Under the pieces are notes generated by a model, which worked only from the letters and a program-made list of their open reading frames with translations, did no database searches and was not told the DNA's origin. This document shows positions 7,963 through 16,965 of a stretch of 64,000 nt of DNA, in pieces. Positions within the stretch are counted from its first letter, which is position 1, and every line of letters begins with the position of its first letter. The translations under genes and the position numbers were made by a program. The stretch is from Hymenobacter psychrophilus (GTDB taxonomy: Bacteria; Bacteroidota; Bacteroidia; Cytophagales; Hymenobacteraceae): assembly GCF_900107135.1 (NCBI RefSeq), contig NZ_FNOV01000002.1, positions 186,001-250,000 of the forward strand, in the 5' to 3' direction.

Positions 7963-10404
7963 CTACCACACCCCACAACCGTCAGAGCCGATGGGGGCGC
8001 CATCGGGCATGGTTAGGGCAGGCGCGGGCTCGAACTTGCCGGGGTTCTCCTCGAACTGCCCGATGGTACGCAGGGCCAGCAGGGCGGCGGCGCGCTGGCT
8101 TTCGTTTTTAGCTGATTTCTGGGTCTTTTGCAGCTGGGTTTTCAACTCTTCGATTTTCAATAACGCCGTAGCCCGCACGCCTGAGGGGGCCGTGGGGGTG
8201 GCGGCCAGCGTGAGCAACTGCCGCAGCGTGAGTTGCTGCACGAGGCGCTGCAACTCGCCCGCCGGGCCGATTTCGGGGCGGGCACGCCAGGTGGCGGCCA
8301 GCAGCTTGTCGAGCACGGCGCTCAGGCCGGGCTGCTCGGGGTGGCGGGCGTGGTAGTCGGCCAGGCGGGCCGCCCGCTGGGGGTTCAGCAGAAACTCCAG
8401 GGTGGTAACCGCCGCCGATTCGGCCGCGCCCAGGGCATCGAAAGTGAGGCCGGTGCGGCTGGGGAAGGTTTCGCGGGAGCGGCCGTAGTTCACGGGCCGG
8501 GGCGGAATCTTAGCCAGCAACTCCTCGGGCAGCCCCAGCTCCCGGGGTGAAATCGTGCGTAGCAGCGCCTCTACGGCCTTCCACTGCTCGGCGGGCGGCA
8601 CGAGCTTGGTGATGATCTGGCCGTCGCCTTTGAGTGCGTAGGTGTAGTAGAGGCCGCCGACCTGCTTGGCCGCCGCCTCTACCTGGTAGCGCTGGAGCAG
8701 GTAAATGGGCACCAGCACTTCTTCCAGCAGCGCCATCGGCTGGCCGGGGGCCAGGGCTTTTTCGGAGAAGCGGGCCAGCAACTGCCCGCGCACGTCGAGC
8801 ACGCGGTTCAGCTCGTCGGCGGCGTTGGCGCCGTCGTCCCACAGGTGGGCCGTGGGGTGGGCGCCCCCGGCGGCGCGGGCATCGGCATCAGCCATAAAGG
8901 CGAAGCCCTCGGCCAGGGTCTGGCGCATAATGGCGGATAGGGCCGTTTTCTCGGCGGCCGCCGAGCCGAAATCCTGGTAGCCGTAGAGGATGGCGCGCTT
9001 ATCCCAGCTGCCAATGCCGGCGGCGTAGGCCTGGCTCAGGTCGATGCTGCCATCGGGGCGCAGCAGGATGCGGGGCATGGGGTAATCCATCACCGAGGCC
9101 CGCTCCTGGGGGCTGGCGGCGTAATTGTGGTAGAGGCCCAGGGTGTGGCCCACCTCGTGGGCGGCCAGCTGGCGCAGGCGGGCCACCGCTATTTGCAGCA
9201 TAGCCGGGTTGGTGGGCTGCCCGTCGTCCCCGTAAGGCTGCAGCAGCCCCTCGGCAATCAGGTAGTCCTGGCGCACCCGCAACGAGCCCAGCGACACTTG
9301 GCCCTTGATGATTTCGCCGGTGCGCGGGTCCACGATGCTCGCCCCGTACGACCAGCCCCGGGTGGAGCGGTGCACCCACTGAATCACGTTGTAGCGGATG
9401 TCCATCGGGTCGGCGTCTTCGGGCAGCAGCTTCACCTGGAAGGCGTTGCGGTAGCCGGCCGCCTCGAAGGCCTGGTTCCACCACGCGGCCCCTTCGAGCA
9501 GGGCCGAGCGCACGGGCTCGGGCGCGCCCCGGTCGAGGTAATACACCAGCGGCTCCACGGCCTCACTCACGGCCGCCGCGGGGTTTTGCTTGCGCAGGCG
9601 GTGGCGCACCAGCTGGCGCTGCATCAGGGGCTGGTTGATGGGGGTGGCGTAATCGGCGAATTCGTTGGCGTAGAAGCCGGCCCGCGGGTCGAAGGCGCGG
9701 GGCTGGTAGTTGGAGTCGGGCAGCTGAATGAAGGAGTGATGCAGGTGCACCGTGAGGGCGCTGGGGTCGGGCGTAACGGAGCTGATTTCGCGGCCCTTGG
9801 CCTTGCCGACCAGCGTCACCATGGCCTCAAACTCCACGTTCTGCGGAAAGCCCTTGGTATTGGGCAGAAACACCGCCGAGCGGCTTTCTTCGGCCTTGTA
9901 GCTGCCCTGCTTGAGTTCCTCCAGCTTGTCGCCGAGCTGATGGGAGTCGCGCAACAGAAAAGGCGTGAGGTCGACCAGCACCCGGTTGCCCTCCCGGGCT
10001 TCGGCCTTGAAGCCCCAGATGACGGACTGGGCAAAGGCCTGCTCCACCGATTTGCGCTCATCGGGGTTGGGGCTCACGGCGCGGAAGTCGTAGTTGGGCT
10101 GGAGCAGCAGGATTTTGGGGCCGCTGCGCACGAATTTCACGATGCGCGTCTGGCCAATCTGCCCCCTATCCAGGCCCAAATCGTTGGAGCCCACGCCGTG
10201 GGGCAGGCTGCTCACGTAGAGGATTTCCTGGTCGAGCTTGTCGATTTCAAGCAGAATCCGCCCGCCTTTTTCATCCCAGTAAAACGGGAAAAAGCCCTCG
10301 AACTTTTGCAGCCCTTTCGTTTTTTCGGCCAGCGTCTGGGCTTTCAGGCCGTGGGCTGCCAGCAGCAGCAGCAGGCTCAGCAGCAATGCGTAGAATTTGG
10401 TCAC
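7963..10404 (-). CDS. Secreted zinc-dependent metalloprotease (DUF5117/DUF5118 type)
   Basis: This is a large exported zinc protease of the metzincin type common in Bacteroidota. The active-site signature HEVGHTLGLYHN (HExxHxxGxxH-like) lies around residue 415. The N-terminal half has the beta-rich DUF5118/DUF5117 sequence, with PFYWDEKGGRILLEI near the start, and the C-terminal region contains the DUF4953-like part. I prefer the GTG at 10404, because it gives a compact signal peptide (KFYALLLSLLLLLAAHGLKAQ); an in-frame TTG at 10449 would add 15 residues. The protein is about 813 residues. It is divergent from an S41-family peptidase at 10487, with less than 100 bp between them, so the two probably share a control region. 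Substrates are unknown. Confidence 0.9.
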   Translation of the reverse strand: MTKFYALLLSLLLLLAAHGLKAQTLAEKTKGLQKFEGFFPFYWDEKGGRILLEIDKLDQEILYVSSLPHGVGSNDLGLDRGQIGQTRIVKFVRSGPKILLLQPNYDFRAVSPNPDERKSVEQAFAQSVIWGFKAEAREGNRVLVDLTPFLLRDSHQLGDKLEELKQGSYKAEESRSAVFLPNTKGFPQNVEFEAMVTLVGKAKGREISSVTPDPSALTVHLHHSFIQLPDSNYQPRAFDPRAGFYANEFADYATPINQPLMQRQLVRHRLRKQNPAAAVSEAVEPLVYYLDRGAPEPVRSALLEGAAWWNQAFEAAGYRNAFQVKLLPEDADPMDIRYNVIQWVHRSTRGWSYGASIVDPRTGEIIKGQVSLGSLRVRQDYLIAEGLLQPYGDDGQPTNPAMLQIAVARLRQLAAHEVGHTLGLYHNYAASPQERASVMDYPMPRILLRPDGSIDLSQAYAAGIGSWDKRAILYGYQDFGSAAAEKTALSAIMRQTLAEGFAFMADADARAAGGAHPTAHLWDDGANAADELNRVLDVRGQLLARFSEKALAPGQPMALLEEVLVPIYLLQRYQVEAAAKQVGGLYYTYALKGDGQIITKLVPPAEQWKAVEALLRTISPRELGLPEELLAKIPPRPVNYGRSRETFPSRTGLTFDALGAAESAAVTTLEFLLNPQRAARLADYHARHPEQPGLSAVLDKLLAATWRARPEIGPAGELQRLVQQLTLRQLLTLAATPTAPSGVRATALLKIEELKTQLQKTQKSAKNESQRAAALLALRTIGQFEENPGKFEPAPALTMPDGAPIGSDGCGVW

Positions 10405-10486
10405 GGGCAGGAATGGTTTGGGAGGTGGCAAGCTGCGGTAAGGTAGCAAGGGAAACCCAGTACGCGCCCGGCTGCTTTGCTCGCGC

Positions 10487-12334
10487 TTGGGTACGGCTGC
10501 AGTTGCAACCGCATACCAGCCGCCCGACTCCTGTAAGGGTCATCCACTCCCGATTCCGTTGACTGCTCTACTCCTCCCGCTGCTGCTGGCCGGCCCCGCC
10601 GCCCCCAGCCCCGCGCCGCCCGATTCGCTCACGCCCCGCGAAACCCGCAACCTCACGGCCCTGGCCCGCGTGGTCGGCGACCTCAAATACTTCTACCCCA
10701 ACCGCCACACGGCCCGCGTAAGCTGGGAAACGGTACTCACCCGCGCCATCCCGGCCGTGCGCCGCGCCCGCACCGACCAGGCCCTGGCTACTGCCCTCGT
10801 CAGCCTGCTGCGGCCGCTGGCTCCCAAAGCCGTTTTCACGATTTCGCCGGTTTCAGCTGCCTCGGCTGCTCCATCAGCAGTTGCCGCCGGCTACTTCTGG
10901 GAGCATCACGGTTTGGGGCTCGACCAGAATGGCCTGGGGCTGGTAAGGAGCCTAATGCGCCTGGGCGGCCTACGCTACGAGAGCCGGATTCGGGCTGCTT
11001 CGGCAACGGAAGTGGCGGTGGCTTTTCCGGCCGGGCAGCCGCAGTACACCGAGCTTCTCACCGATTCGGTGCGCCTGACTTTGCCGCTTGTGCTCACAGA
11101 AGCCCAGCACCAGCAGCGGCTACGTTACCAGCCAGGCCGGCGGGTGCGGCGGCTACGGGCTAACACCCCAGCGCAGCGGCTGGCCGCAACCATCCTCACC
11201 TGGAACATCATCCGCCACTTCTACCCCTACCGCATCGTGCTCGATAGCGCCGGGTGGGCCGATGCGCTGACCGTGGCCCTGCCCCGGGCGGCCCGCGCCA
11301 CCTCTGAAACTGAGCTTGTAACCGCCACCCGCCGAATGCTGGCCCACCTGCCCGACCGCCACATCAACTTCGTGCCCAGCACCCGTACTGGCCTGCACAT
11401 CAGCCCGCCCCCTTACGCCTTGCAGCTGGAACTGGTAGACAGCGCAGTAGTGGTGCGCCAAGTACCCGCCGAACTGCGGCCGCTCGTGGCTCCTGGTGCG
11501 GTCTTGACCCACCTGAACGGCCAATCCATAGGCCGGCTGCTAGACTCAATGCGCCTGATAATTCCGGCTACCTCGCCTGCTGTAGCCCGCCAGTTGGCAG
11601 CTCAGCAACTCGTGTCGAAACTGGGTGCCACGTACCGGGCGGCTGCTTTCACCTTTCAGGATTCGGCGGGCCAGTCCCGCACCTACCATTGGACGTTCCG
11701 TCAGCTGCGCGGCAGCAACTACCACCCACTGCCACCAGTGTGGGAGTTGGCCGCAGGCATTATGTACCTCGATGCGGCCCGCCTGCGCTACAAGGATTTC
11801 CAACGGGCGCTGCCGCAGCTACAGGCGGCCCGGGGTTTGGTAGTTGATTTGCGCCGCCGACCCCACTACGAATTATCGCGCATGTTGCCTCACTTCTCAG
11901 CCGAACCGCTGCTTTCCATCAGTACGGCCACGCCGCAATTGCGGCAGCCCAACTTTCGTCATGCCGTATTTCGATTTCGGGAAAATACGCCCAAAACGCC
12001 CCAGCTACCGCTGCTGGCTATGCCCAAGATATTCCTGACCGGCCCTGACACCTACAGCTACGGCGAAACGGTAGCCGCCATGGTGCGCAACAACGGCCTC
12101 GGCGTGCTGCTGGGCCAACCCACCGGCGGCACTAACGGCGAAATGAATTTCGCTACTATTGGTCGCACTTATAAGCTGAGTTTTACCGGCCGCCGCGTCC
12201 GGCCCACGGGCGAGGCCTACCAGGGCCGGGGGCTGGCTCCTGATATTCTGGTGACGCCTACCCGGCAGCAGCTGGCGCGCGAGCAGGATGCGGCGTTGCA
12301 ACGGGCCGTAGCATGGTTGCGGGAGCACCTGTAG
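10487..12334 (+). CDS. Exported S41-family (C-terminal processing type) peptidase
   Basis: This is a serine peptidase of the S41 family, related to tail-specific and tricorn-core proteases. The catalytic region is C-terminal: GLVVDLRRRP begins the core at about residue 455, PDTYSYGETVAAM carries the nucleophile Ser in an SxGE context at about 525, and GQPTGGTNGEMNFATI follows. A PDZ-like segment is likely around 300-360 (VAPGAVLTHLNGQSI). An N-terminal hydrophobic signal (LTALLLPLLLAGPAAPSPAPP) indicates export. The start is uncertain: no ATG precedes the signal, so TTG at 10487 or TTG at 10559 are the candidates. It is divergent from the zinc protease. The C-terminal half fits the family better than the N-terminal half, which is poorly conserved. 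Confidence 0.85.
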   Translation: MGTAAVATAYQPPDSCKGHPLPIPLTALLLPLLLAGPAAPSPAPPDSLTPRETRNLTALARVVGDLKYFYPNRHTARVSWETVLTRAIPAVRRARTDQALATALVSLLRPLAPKAVFTISPVSAASAAPSAVAAGYFWEHHGLGLDQNGLGLVRSLMRLGGLRYESRIRAASATEVAVAFPAGQPQYTELLTDSVRLTLPLVLTEAQHQQRLRYQPGRRVRRLRANTPAQRLAATILTWNIIRHFYPYRIVLDSAGWADALTVALPRAARATSETELVTATRRMLAHLPDRHINFVPSTRTGLHISPPPYALQLELVDSAVVVRQVPAELRPLVAPGAVLTHLNGQSIGRLLDSMRLIIPATSPAVARQLAAQQLVSKLGATYRAAAFTFQDSAGQSRTYHWTFRQLRGSNYHPLPPVWELAAGIMYLDAARLRYKDFQRALPQLQAARGLVVDLRRRPHYELSRMLPHFSAEPLLSISTATPQLRQPNFRHAVFRFRENTPKTPQLPLLAMPKIFLTGPDTYSYGETVAAMVRNNGLGVLLGQPTGGTNGEMNFATIGRTYKLSFTGRRVRPTGEAYQGRGLAPDILVTPTRQQLAREQDAALQRAVAWLREHL

Positions 12335-12339
12335 CAGGC

Positions 12340-12432
12340 TTTTACACCCAGAAGCGCAGAGGCGGGCACAAGGAAAAAGGGAAGCCCTGCTTTTCAACCT
12401 CCGCCCATGCCTCCACGCTTCTGGGCGTGAAA
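12340..12432. repeat. Imperfect inverted repeat between two convergent genes
   Basis: The left arm 12340-12367 (TTTACACCCAGAAGCGCAGA and following) pairs with the right arm 12402-12432, with small mismatches, around a 34-bp centre. It starts six bases after the stop of the S41 peptidase and ends just before the stop codon of the aldo/keto reductase on the other strand. It could act as a bidirectional terminator; it also resembles the other intergenic palindromes of this genome. Confidence 0.75.
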
Positions 12433-12437
12433 CCCCG

Positions 12438-13427
12438 CTACCCCAACACTTCCTCAATCCGTACCAGCTCTTCCGTGCTGAACGCCAGCTGCTCCAGGCA
12501 GCGCAGCGAATCGTCGAGCTGCGCGGGGCGGCTGGCCCCGATGAGCACCGACGTTACCCGCTCGTCGCGCAGCACCCAGGCCAGGGCCATCTGGGCCAGG
12601 CTCTGGCCACGCTCCTGGGCCAGCTCGTTCAGCGCCCGAATCTGCGCTAGACGCTCCTCCGTGAGGTTGTCTTCGGTGAGGAAGCCCACGCCCTTGGCCA
12701 CCCGCGAATCGGTAGGTATGCCCTGCAGATACTTGCCCGTGAGCAGCCCCTGGGCCAGCGGCGAGTACGGGATACAGCCCACCCCCTCGCAGCCCAGTAA
12801 ATCGAGCAGGCCGTTTTCGGGGCCGCGCTCGAACAGGGAGTATCTGGGCTGATGAATCAGGCAGGGCGTGCCCAGCTCGCGCAGCAGCCGGATGGCTTCG
12901 GCCGCCTCGGCGGGCTCGTAGTTGCTGATGCCCACGTACAGCGCCTTACCCTGCCGCACGGCCTGGGCCAGCGCGCCCATGGTTTCCTCGAGAGGCGTAT
13001 CGGGGTCGAAGCGGTGCGAATAGAAAATATCGACATACTTCAGGCCCATCCGCTTCAGGCTTTGGTCGAGGCTGGAGAGCAGGTATTTGCGCGAGCCCCA
13101 CTCGCCGTAGGGGCCGGGCCACATGTCGTAGCCCGCCTTGGTTGAAATCACCAGCTCGTCGCGGTAGCCCCGGAAATCTTCCTTCAGAATGCGGCCGAAG
13201 TTGGTTTCGGCCGAGCCGGGCGGCGGGCCGTAGTTGTTGGCCAGGTCGAAGTGCGTGATGCCGGAGTCGAAGGCCCGGTGCAGAATAGCCCGGAAATTTT
13301 CCAGCACGTCCACGTCGCCGAAGTTGTGCCACAGGCCGAGCGAGACGGCCGGCAGTTTCAGGCCGCTGCGGCCGCAACGGCGGTAGGGCATGGCGGCGTA
13401 GCGGGCGGGGTTGGGTTGGTACAACAT
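12438..13427 (-). CDS. Aldo/keto reductase, YghZ/Gpr-like
   Basis: This is an NADPH-dependent aldo/keto reductase of the E. coli YghZ (L-glyceraldehyde 3-phosphate reductase) group, which also includes voltage-gated-channel beta-subunit-like proteins. The ATG at 13427 gives an N-terminus MLYQPNPARYAAMPYRRCG that closely matches that group and a 329-residue protein; the frame extends further upstream but without family similarity. The catalytic tetrad is visible: Asp and Tyr in FDLANNYGPPPGSAE, Lys in ISTKAGYDMWPGP and His in FYSHRFDPDTPLEE. The cofactor-binding GASRPAQLDDSLRCLE lies near the C-terminus. It is divergent from fumarylacetoacetase, with 127 bp between the start codons. The substrate is not determined by sequence. 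Confidence 0.92.
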   Translation of the reverse strand: MLYQPNPARYAAMPYRRCGRSGLKLPAVSLGLWHNFGDVDVLENFRAILHRAFDSGITHFDLANNYGPPPGSAETNFGRILKEDFRGYRDELVISTKAGYDMWPGPYGEWGSRKYLLSSLDQSLKRMGLKYVDIFYSHRFDPDTPLEETMGALAQAVRQGKALYVGISNYEPAEAAEAIRLLRELGTPCLIHQPRYSLFERGPENGLLDLLGCEGVGCIPYSPLAQGLLTGKYLQGIPTDSRVAKGVGFLTEDNLTEERLAQIRALNELAQERGQSLAQMALAWVLRDERVTSVLIGASRPAQLDDSLRCLEQLAFSTEELVRIEEVLG

Positions 13428-13502
13428 CAAGTTCCATAGAAGGGTGCGGGGCAAATATCCGAACAAACCACCGCCCCGCCCGGCCCATTCCGCCTACCCT
13501 TC

Positions 13503-13510
13503 TACCTTTG
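13503..13510 (+). promoter_or_regulatory. Promoter -7 box for fahA
   Basis: TACCTTTG fits the Bacteroidota -7 consensus TAnnTTTG and lies 45 bp before the ATG at 13555. No clear -33 TTG is visible at the usual 19-21 bp spacing. Confidence 0.55.
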
Positions 13511-13554
13511 CCCTATCCACTACCCTATTCACCCACCCCAATAAGCCCGCTACT

Positions 13555-14847
13555 ATGGCCAACGCCAACGACCCCACGCTGCGCTCCTGGATTGATATTG
13601 CCCCCGGCAGCGACTTTCCGATTCAGAACCTGCCCTTCGGCGTGTTTGAAACCCCGGAGCGCGGCCCGCGGCTGGGCGTGGCCATTGGCGAATACGTGCT
13701 CGACCTGTACGCTATAGCCCAGTTCGGCTTTTTCGAGGATTTGGAACTGGGGCCGAAGATGCCCAAGGTGTTTCGCCGCCGTAGCCTCAACCAGTTTATT
13801 GCCCTGGGCCGGCCGGCGTGGCGGGCCGTGCGCCAGCGCCTGAGCGAACTGCTGCGCCACGACAATCCCGCCCTGCGCGACCAGGAAGAAGCCATGCGCG
13901 AGTGCCTGCTGCGCCAAGATGCCGTGCAGATGCTGCGCCCCGTCAAACCCCAGAACTACACCGACTTCTACTCCAGCATCGAGCACGCCACCAACGTGGG
14001 CACCATGTTCCGCGACCCCAACAACGCGCTGCTGCCCAACTGGCGCCACATCCCCATCGGCTACCACGGCCGGGCCAGCTCCATTGTGGTCAGCGGCACC
14101 GATATCCGGCGGCCCAACGGCCAGCGCAAGGCGCCTGATGCTACCGCGCCCACTTTTGGGCCCTGCCAGCAGCTGGATTTTGAGCTGGAAATGGCCTTCG
14201 TGGTGGGCCGCCCCACCCAGCTCGGCGACACGCTGCCCGTACAAAACGCCGAGGACTACATTTTCGGGCTGATGCTGTTTAACGACTGGAGCGCCCGCGA
14301 CATCCAGAGCTGGGAGTACGTGCCGCTGGGGCCGTTCCTGGGCAAGAGCTTCGGCAGCAGCGTGGCGCCCTGGGTGGTGACGCTTGATGCGCTGGAGCCC
14401 TTCCGCACCGCGGGGCCGGTGCAGGAGCCCGAGCCGCTACTGTACCTGCGCCAGACCGGCGACCATAATTTCGATGTCAACCTGGAGGTGACCATCCAGC
14501 CCGAGGGCGGCCCTGAAACGGCGGTTTCGTACGCCAATTTCGGCCTCATGTACTGGAGCATGGCCCAGCAGCTGGCCCACCACGCCTCCAATGGCTGCAA
14601 CCAGCAAGTAGGCGACCTGTACGCCTCGGGTACTATTTCGGGCACCACGCCCGACTCGCTGGGCTCGATGCTGGAGCTATCCTGGAAGGGTACCCGGCCC
14701 GTGCCGCTGGCCGATGGCACGGAGCGCAAGTTTTTGCTCGATGGTGACCGGGTAACCATGCGCGGCTTCGCCGAGAAGGACGGCGTACGCATTGGTTTTG
14801 GCGAGGTAACAGGCAAGGTACTGCCAGCGCCCAGTCTGGATTTCTAG
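13555..14847 (+). CDS. fahA: Fumarylacetoacetase
   Basis: Fumarylacetoacetase hydrolyses 4-fumarylacetoacetate to fumarate and acetoacetate, the last step of tyrosine and phenylalanine catabolism through homogentisate. The 430-residue length fits the family. The N-terminal SH3-like domain (about 15-120) is followed by the catalytic beta-roll domain. The active-site stretch YTDFYSSIEHATNVG, the RDPNNALLPNWRHIPIGYHG block and GDLYASGTISG are all present and look intact. The frame is open further upstream, but I start at the ATG at 13555 because MANANDPTLRSW directly precedes the conserved IDIAPGSDFPIQNLPFGVF. None of the other tyrosine-degradation genes is adjacent. A hairpin terminator follows at 14915. 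Confidence 0.97.
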   Translation: MANANDPTLRSWIDIAPGSDFPIQNLPFGVFETPERGPRLGVAIGEYVLDLYAIAQFGFFEDLELGPKMPKVFRRRSLNQFIALGRPAWRAVRQRLSELLRHDNPALRDQEEAMRECLLRQDAVQMLRPVKPQNYTDFYSSIEHATNVGTMFRDPNNALLPNWRHIPIGYHGRASSIVVSGTDIRRPNGQRKAPDATAPTFGPCQQLDFELEMAFVVGRPTQLGDTLPVQNAEDYIFGLMLFNDWSARDIQSWEYVPLGPFLGKSFGSSVAPWVVTLDALEPFRTAGPVQEPEPLLYLRQTGDHNFDVNLEVTIQPEGGPETAVSYANFGLMYWSMAQQLAHHASNGCNQQVGDLYASGTISGTTPDSLGSMLELSWKGTRPVPLADGTERKFLLDGDRVTMRGFAEKDGVRIGFGEVTGKVLPAPSLDF

Positions 14848-14914
14848 AGTCGGCCGCCTTCACCGGTACCCAACAACTCAACGAACCCGAATCACTGTCC
14901 GGGCCAACCATAAC

Positions 14915-14960
14915 GGAGCTGAATCGCCTGCTACTCAGTAGCGCCGATTCGGCTCCTTTT
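14915..14960 (+). terminator. Intrinsic terminator after fahA
   Basis: GGAGCTGAATCG (14915-14926) pairs with CGATTCGGCTCC (14945-14956) with a single wobble, and is followed by TTTT. It lies 68 bp after the fahA stop codon. Confidence 0.7.
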
Positions 14961-15139
14961 CGTTTGTAGGCGCTTCATCGTTCAACTACGGAAACCTTCA
15001 AGCGCCACTGTAGTAACCTTCTGACCAAGCAGAAAGTAAATAAACGGGTGAATGATCAGGCTATGAACGTGTCTATCTGGCTGCTCTTACTCCTGATTTC
15101 CACTCATCTGTTCCCTTTCGTATCCTTTCCCAAATCCCT

Positions 15140-16294
15140 ATGTTAGCAATGGAATACCGGGGCCCTAAGCGGGTCCGCGCCGTGCAGAAACCCATGCCGG
15201 AAATCAAGCATCCCCAGGATGCCATTGTACGCGTGTTGCGCGCCTGCATCTGCGGCTCCGACCTGCACCTATACAACGGCAACATCCCCGACACCCGCGT
15301 GGGCTCCACGTTTGGCCACGAGTTCGTGGGCGAAATCGTGGAAGTCGGCACCGAGGTAACCAAAGTAAAAGTGGGCGACCGGGTGATAGTACCCTTCAAC
15401 GTTTCCTGCGGCGAATGCCACTTCTGCAAGCAGGAAATGTATGGCAACTGCCAGGAATCCAACACCGAATCCGGGGCGATTGGCGGCATATATGGCTACT
15501 CACACACTGCCGGCGGTTTCAACGGTGGCCAGGCTGAGTACGCCCGCGTCCCGTACGCCAATGTGGGCCCGGTTATCATTCCGGCCGATATGGACCTGGA
15601 CGACGCCGTGATGCTCACCGACGTAATTCCGACGGGCTACCAGGGCGCCGAAATGGCTGGCATTCAGGAAGGCGATACGGTGGTCGTATTCGGAGCTGGA
15701 CCCATCGGCATTACGGCCGCCCGTTGCGCGTGGCTGTTCGGCGCGGGTCGGGTTATCATTATCGACAAGCAGGAATACCGCCTCGACTTCGCCCGCAACT
15801 ACGCGTACTGCGAGGCCTATAACTTTGAGGAAATCGGCGACCCGGTGATGTTCATCAAGAAAATCACCGATTTCATGGGGGCCGATTGCGTAATTGACGC
15901 CGTGGGAGCCGAAGCTGAAGGCAACACGCTGCAAACCATTACCGGCCGCAAGCTGCTGTTGCAGGCGGGTTCGGCCACGGCACTACACTGGGCTATTAAT
16001 GCCGTGAAAAAAGGTGGTGTGGTGTCGATTGTGGGCGTGTACGGCCCGACTGACAACCTGATTCCCATCGGCAACGCCATGAACAAGGGCCTGACCATCC
16101 GGGGCAATCAGACCTCGGTGAAGCGCCTGCTGCCGCGCCTGATCAAGCATGTGCAGGATGGCGTGCTGGACCCCAAGGGGCTGATTACGCACCGCCTGCC
16201 GCTGGAAGAGGTGGCCGACGGCTACCGCATGTTCTCCAACAAGCTGGACAACTGCATCAAAACCGTGCTCATGCCCCCAACCGCCAACCAGTAA
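15140..16294 (+). CDS. Zinc-dependent alcohol dehydrogenase (formaldehyde dehydrogenase-like)
   Basis: This is a medium-chain zinc alcohol dehydrogenase of the group often annotated as glutathione-independent formaldehyde dehydrogenase, oxidising alcohols or aldehydes with NAD. Catalytic zinc ligands are seen in CGSDLH and GHEFVGE. The structural zinc site CGECHFCKQEMYGNC has all four Cys. The Rossmann nucleotide motif VVFGAGPIGITAARCA lies at about residues 180-195, followed by IIIDKQEYRLDFA, whose Asp favours NAD. Length is 384 residues. The ATG at 15140 is used; a second ATG at 15149 is equally possible. A 9-12 bp gap separates it from the small membrane-anchored protein at 16306, so the two form an operon ending in a strong terminator. 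Confidence 0.93.
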   Translation: MLAMEYRGPKRVRAVQKPMPEIKHPQDAIVRVLRACICGSDLHLYNGNIPDTRVGSTFGHEFVGEIVEVGTEVTKVKVGDRVIVPFNVSCGECHFCKQEMYGNCQESNTESGAIGGIYGYSHTAGGFNGGQAEYARVPYANVGPVIIPADMDLDDAVMLTDVIPTGYQGAEMAGIQEGDTVVVFGAGPIGITAARCAWLFGAGRVIIIDKQEYRLDFARNYAYCEAYNFEEIGDPVMFIKKITDFMGADCVIDAVGAEAEGNTLQTITGRKLLLQAGSATALHWAINAVKKGGVVSIVGVYGPTDNLIPIGNAMNKGLTIRGNQTSVKRLLPRLIKHVQDGVLDPKGLITHRLPLEEVADGYRMFSNKLDNCIKTVLMPPTANQ

Positions 16295-16305
16295 CCTTGC
16301 TTCCC

Positions 16306-16851
16306 ATGAAAGATAACGCCATAAACACCCCCATCGACCCCAAAACCATTAAGGGTTGGGGCATCGATGCCGACCCCAAAAACGACCCCACTTACCCCAT
16401 GCGCAAGCGCATGAACGCGGACGAAGACCCCGATAGCAAAAGCCGCCCCGATAATCTGCAGCCCGTCGATGAGGAGGTGCTAAAGTCGGTGGAACGCAAG
16501 AACGTGTCGGCCGTATTTGGCACGCCGGAGCCGCCCCGTGGCCTGAGCGGCATGATCCGCCGCCAGGCTTACAAATACCCCGAAAACCAGTATAAGCGCT
16601 GGCTGCCGCTGGTGTTGGCCGACCGCGTTGACGTGGTAGAAAACATAGTAACCGATCTGGCCCACGGCAAGCTGCCCAACATCTGGGCCGAGAAAGGCTA
16701 CGACATGGAGTGGAAGTACAACCGCACGGCCTTCGTTACCAAAATGGCCACCATCGGCGCCGTTACGGCCGGGCTGGTGGTATGGCTTTCTTCAGGCAAG
16801 AAAAATAAGAAGAGCAAGTATGTTAAGAAAGACTATCTGAGCCGCTTCTAG
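16306..16851 (+). CDS. Conserved-looking hypothetical protein with one C-terminal transmembrane helix
   Basis: I do not recognise a family in this 181-residue protein. The first 80 residues are polar and rich in Asp, Asn, Pro and Lys (IDADPKNDPTYPMRKRMNADEDPDSKSRPD), probably disordered. The middle has KYPENQYKRWLPLVLADRVDVVENIVTDLAHGK, which looks helical. A single hydrophobic helix (TIGAVTAGLVVWLS) lies near the end and is followed by a basic tail GKKNKKSKYVKK, so the N-terminal part is either cytosolic or exported depending on topology. I chose the ATG at 16306 over a TTG nine bases earlier. It is in an operon with the zinc dehydrogenase just upstream, which suggests a role tied to that enzyme. 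Confidence 0.85.
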   Translation: MKDNAINTPIDPKTIKGWGIDADPKNDPTYPMRKRMNADEDPDSKSRPDNLQPVDEEVLKSVERKNVSAVFGTPEPPRGLSGMIRRQAYKYPENQYKRWLPLVLADRVDVVENIVTDLAHGKLPNIWAEKGYDMEWKYNRTAFVTKMATIGAVTAGLVVWLSSGKKNKKSKYVKKDYLSRF

Positions 16852-16882
16852 CCGCTTCCTGGCAAGGCCGACTCATGACCAC

Positions 16883-16918
16883 AAAAAGCCCCTTCGCAGT
16901 TGAGCGAAGGGGCTTTTT
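16883..16918. terminator. Strong bidirectional intrinsic terminator
   Basis: AAAAAGCCCCTTCGC (16883-16897) and its exact complement (16904-16918) enclose a 6-base loop. The A and T tracts on the two sides let it end transcription from both the plus-strand dehydrogenase operon and the minus-strand acs gene. Confidence 0.93.
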
Positions 16919-16965
16919 GCTGATTGGATTCCCGGCGGCCTAACGCTGACCGGCGCGGGTTCCTC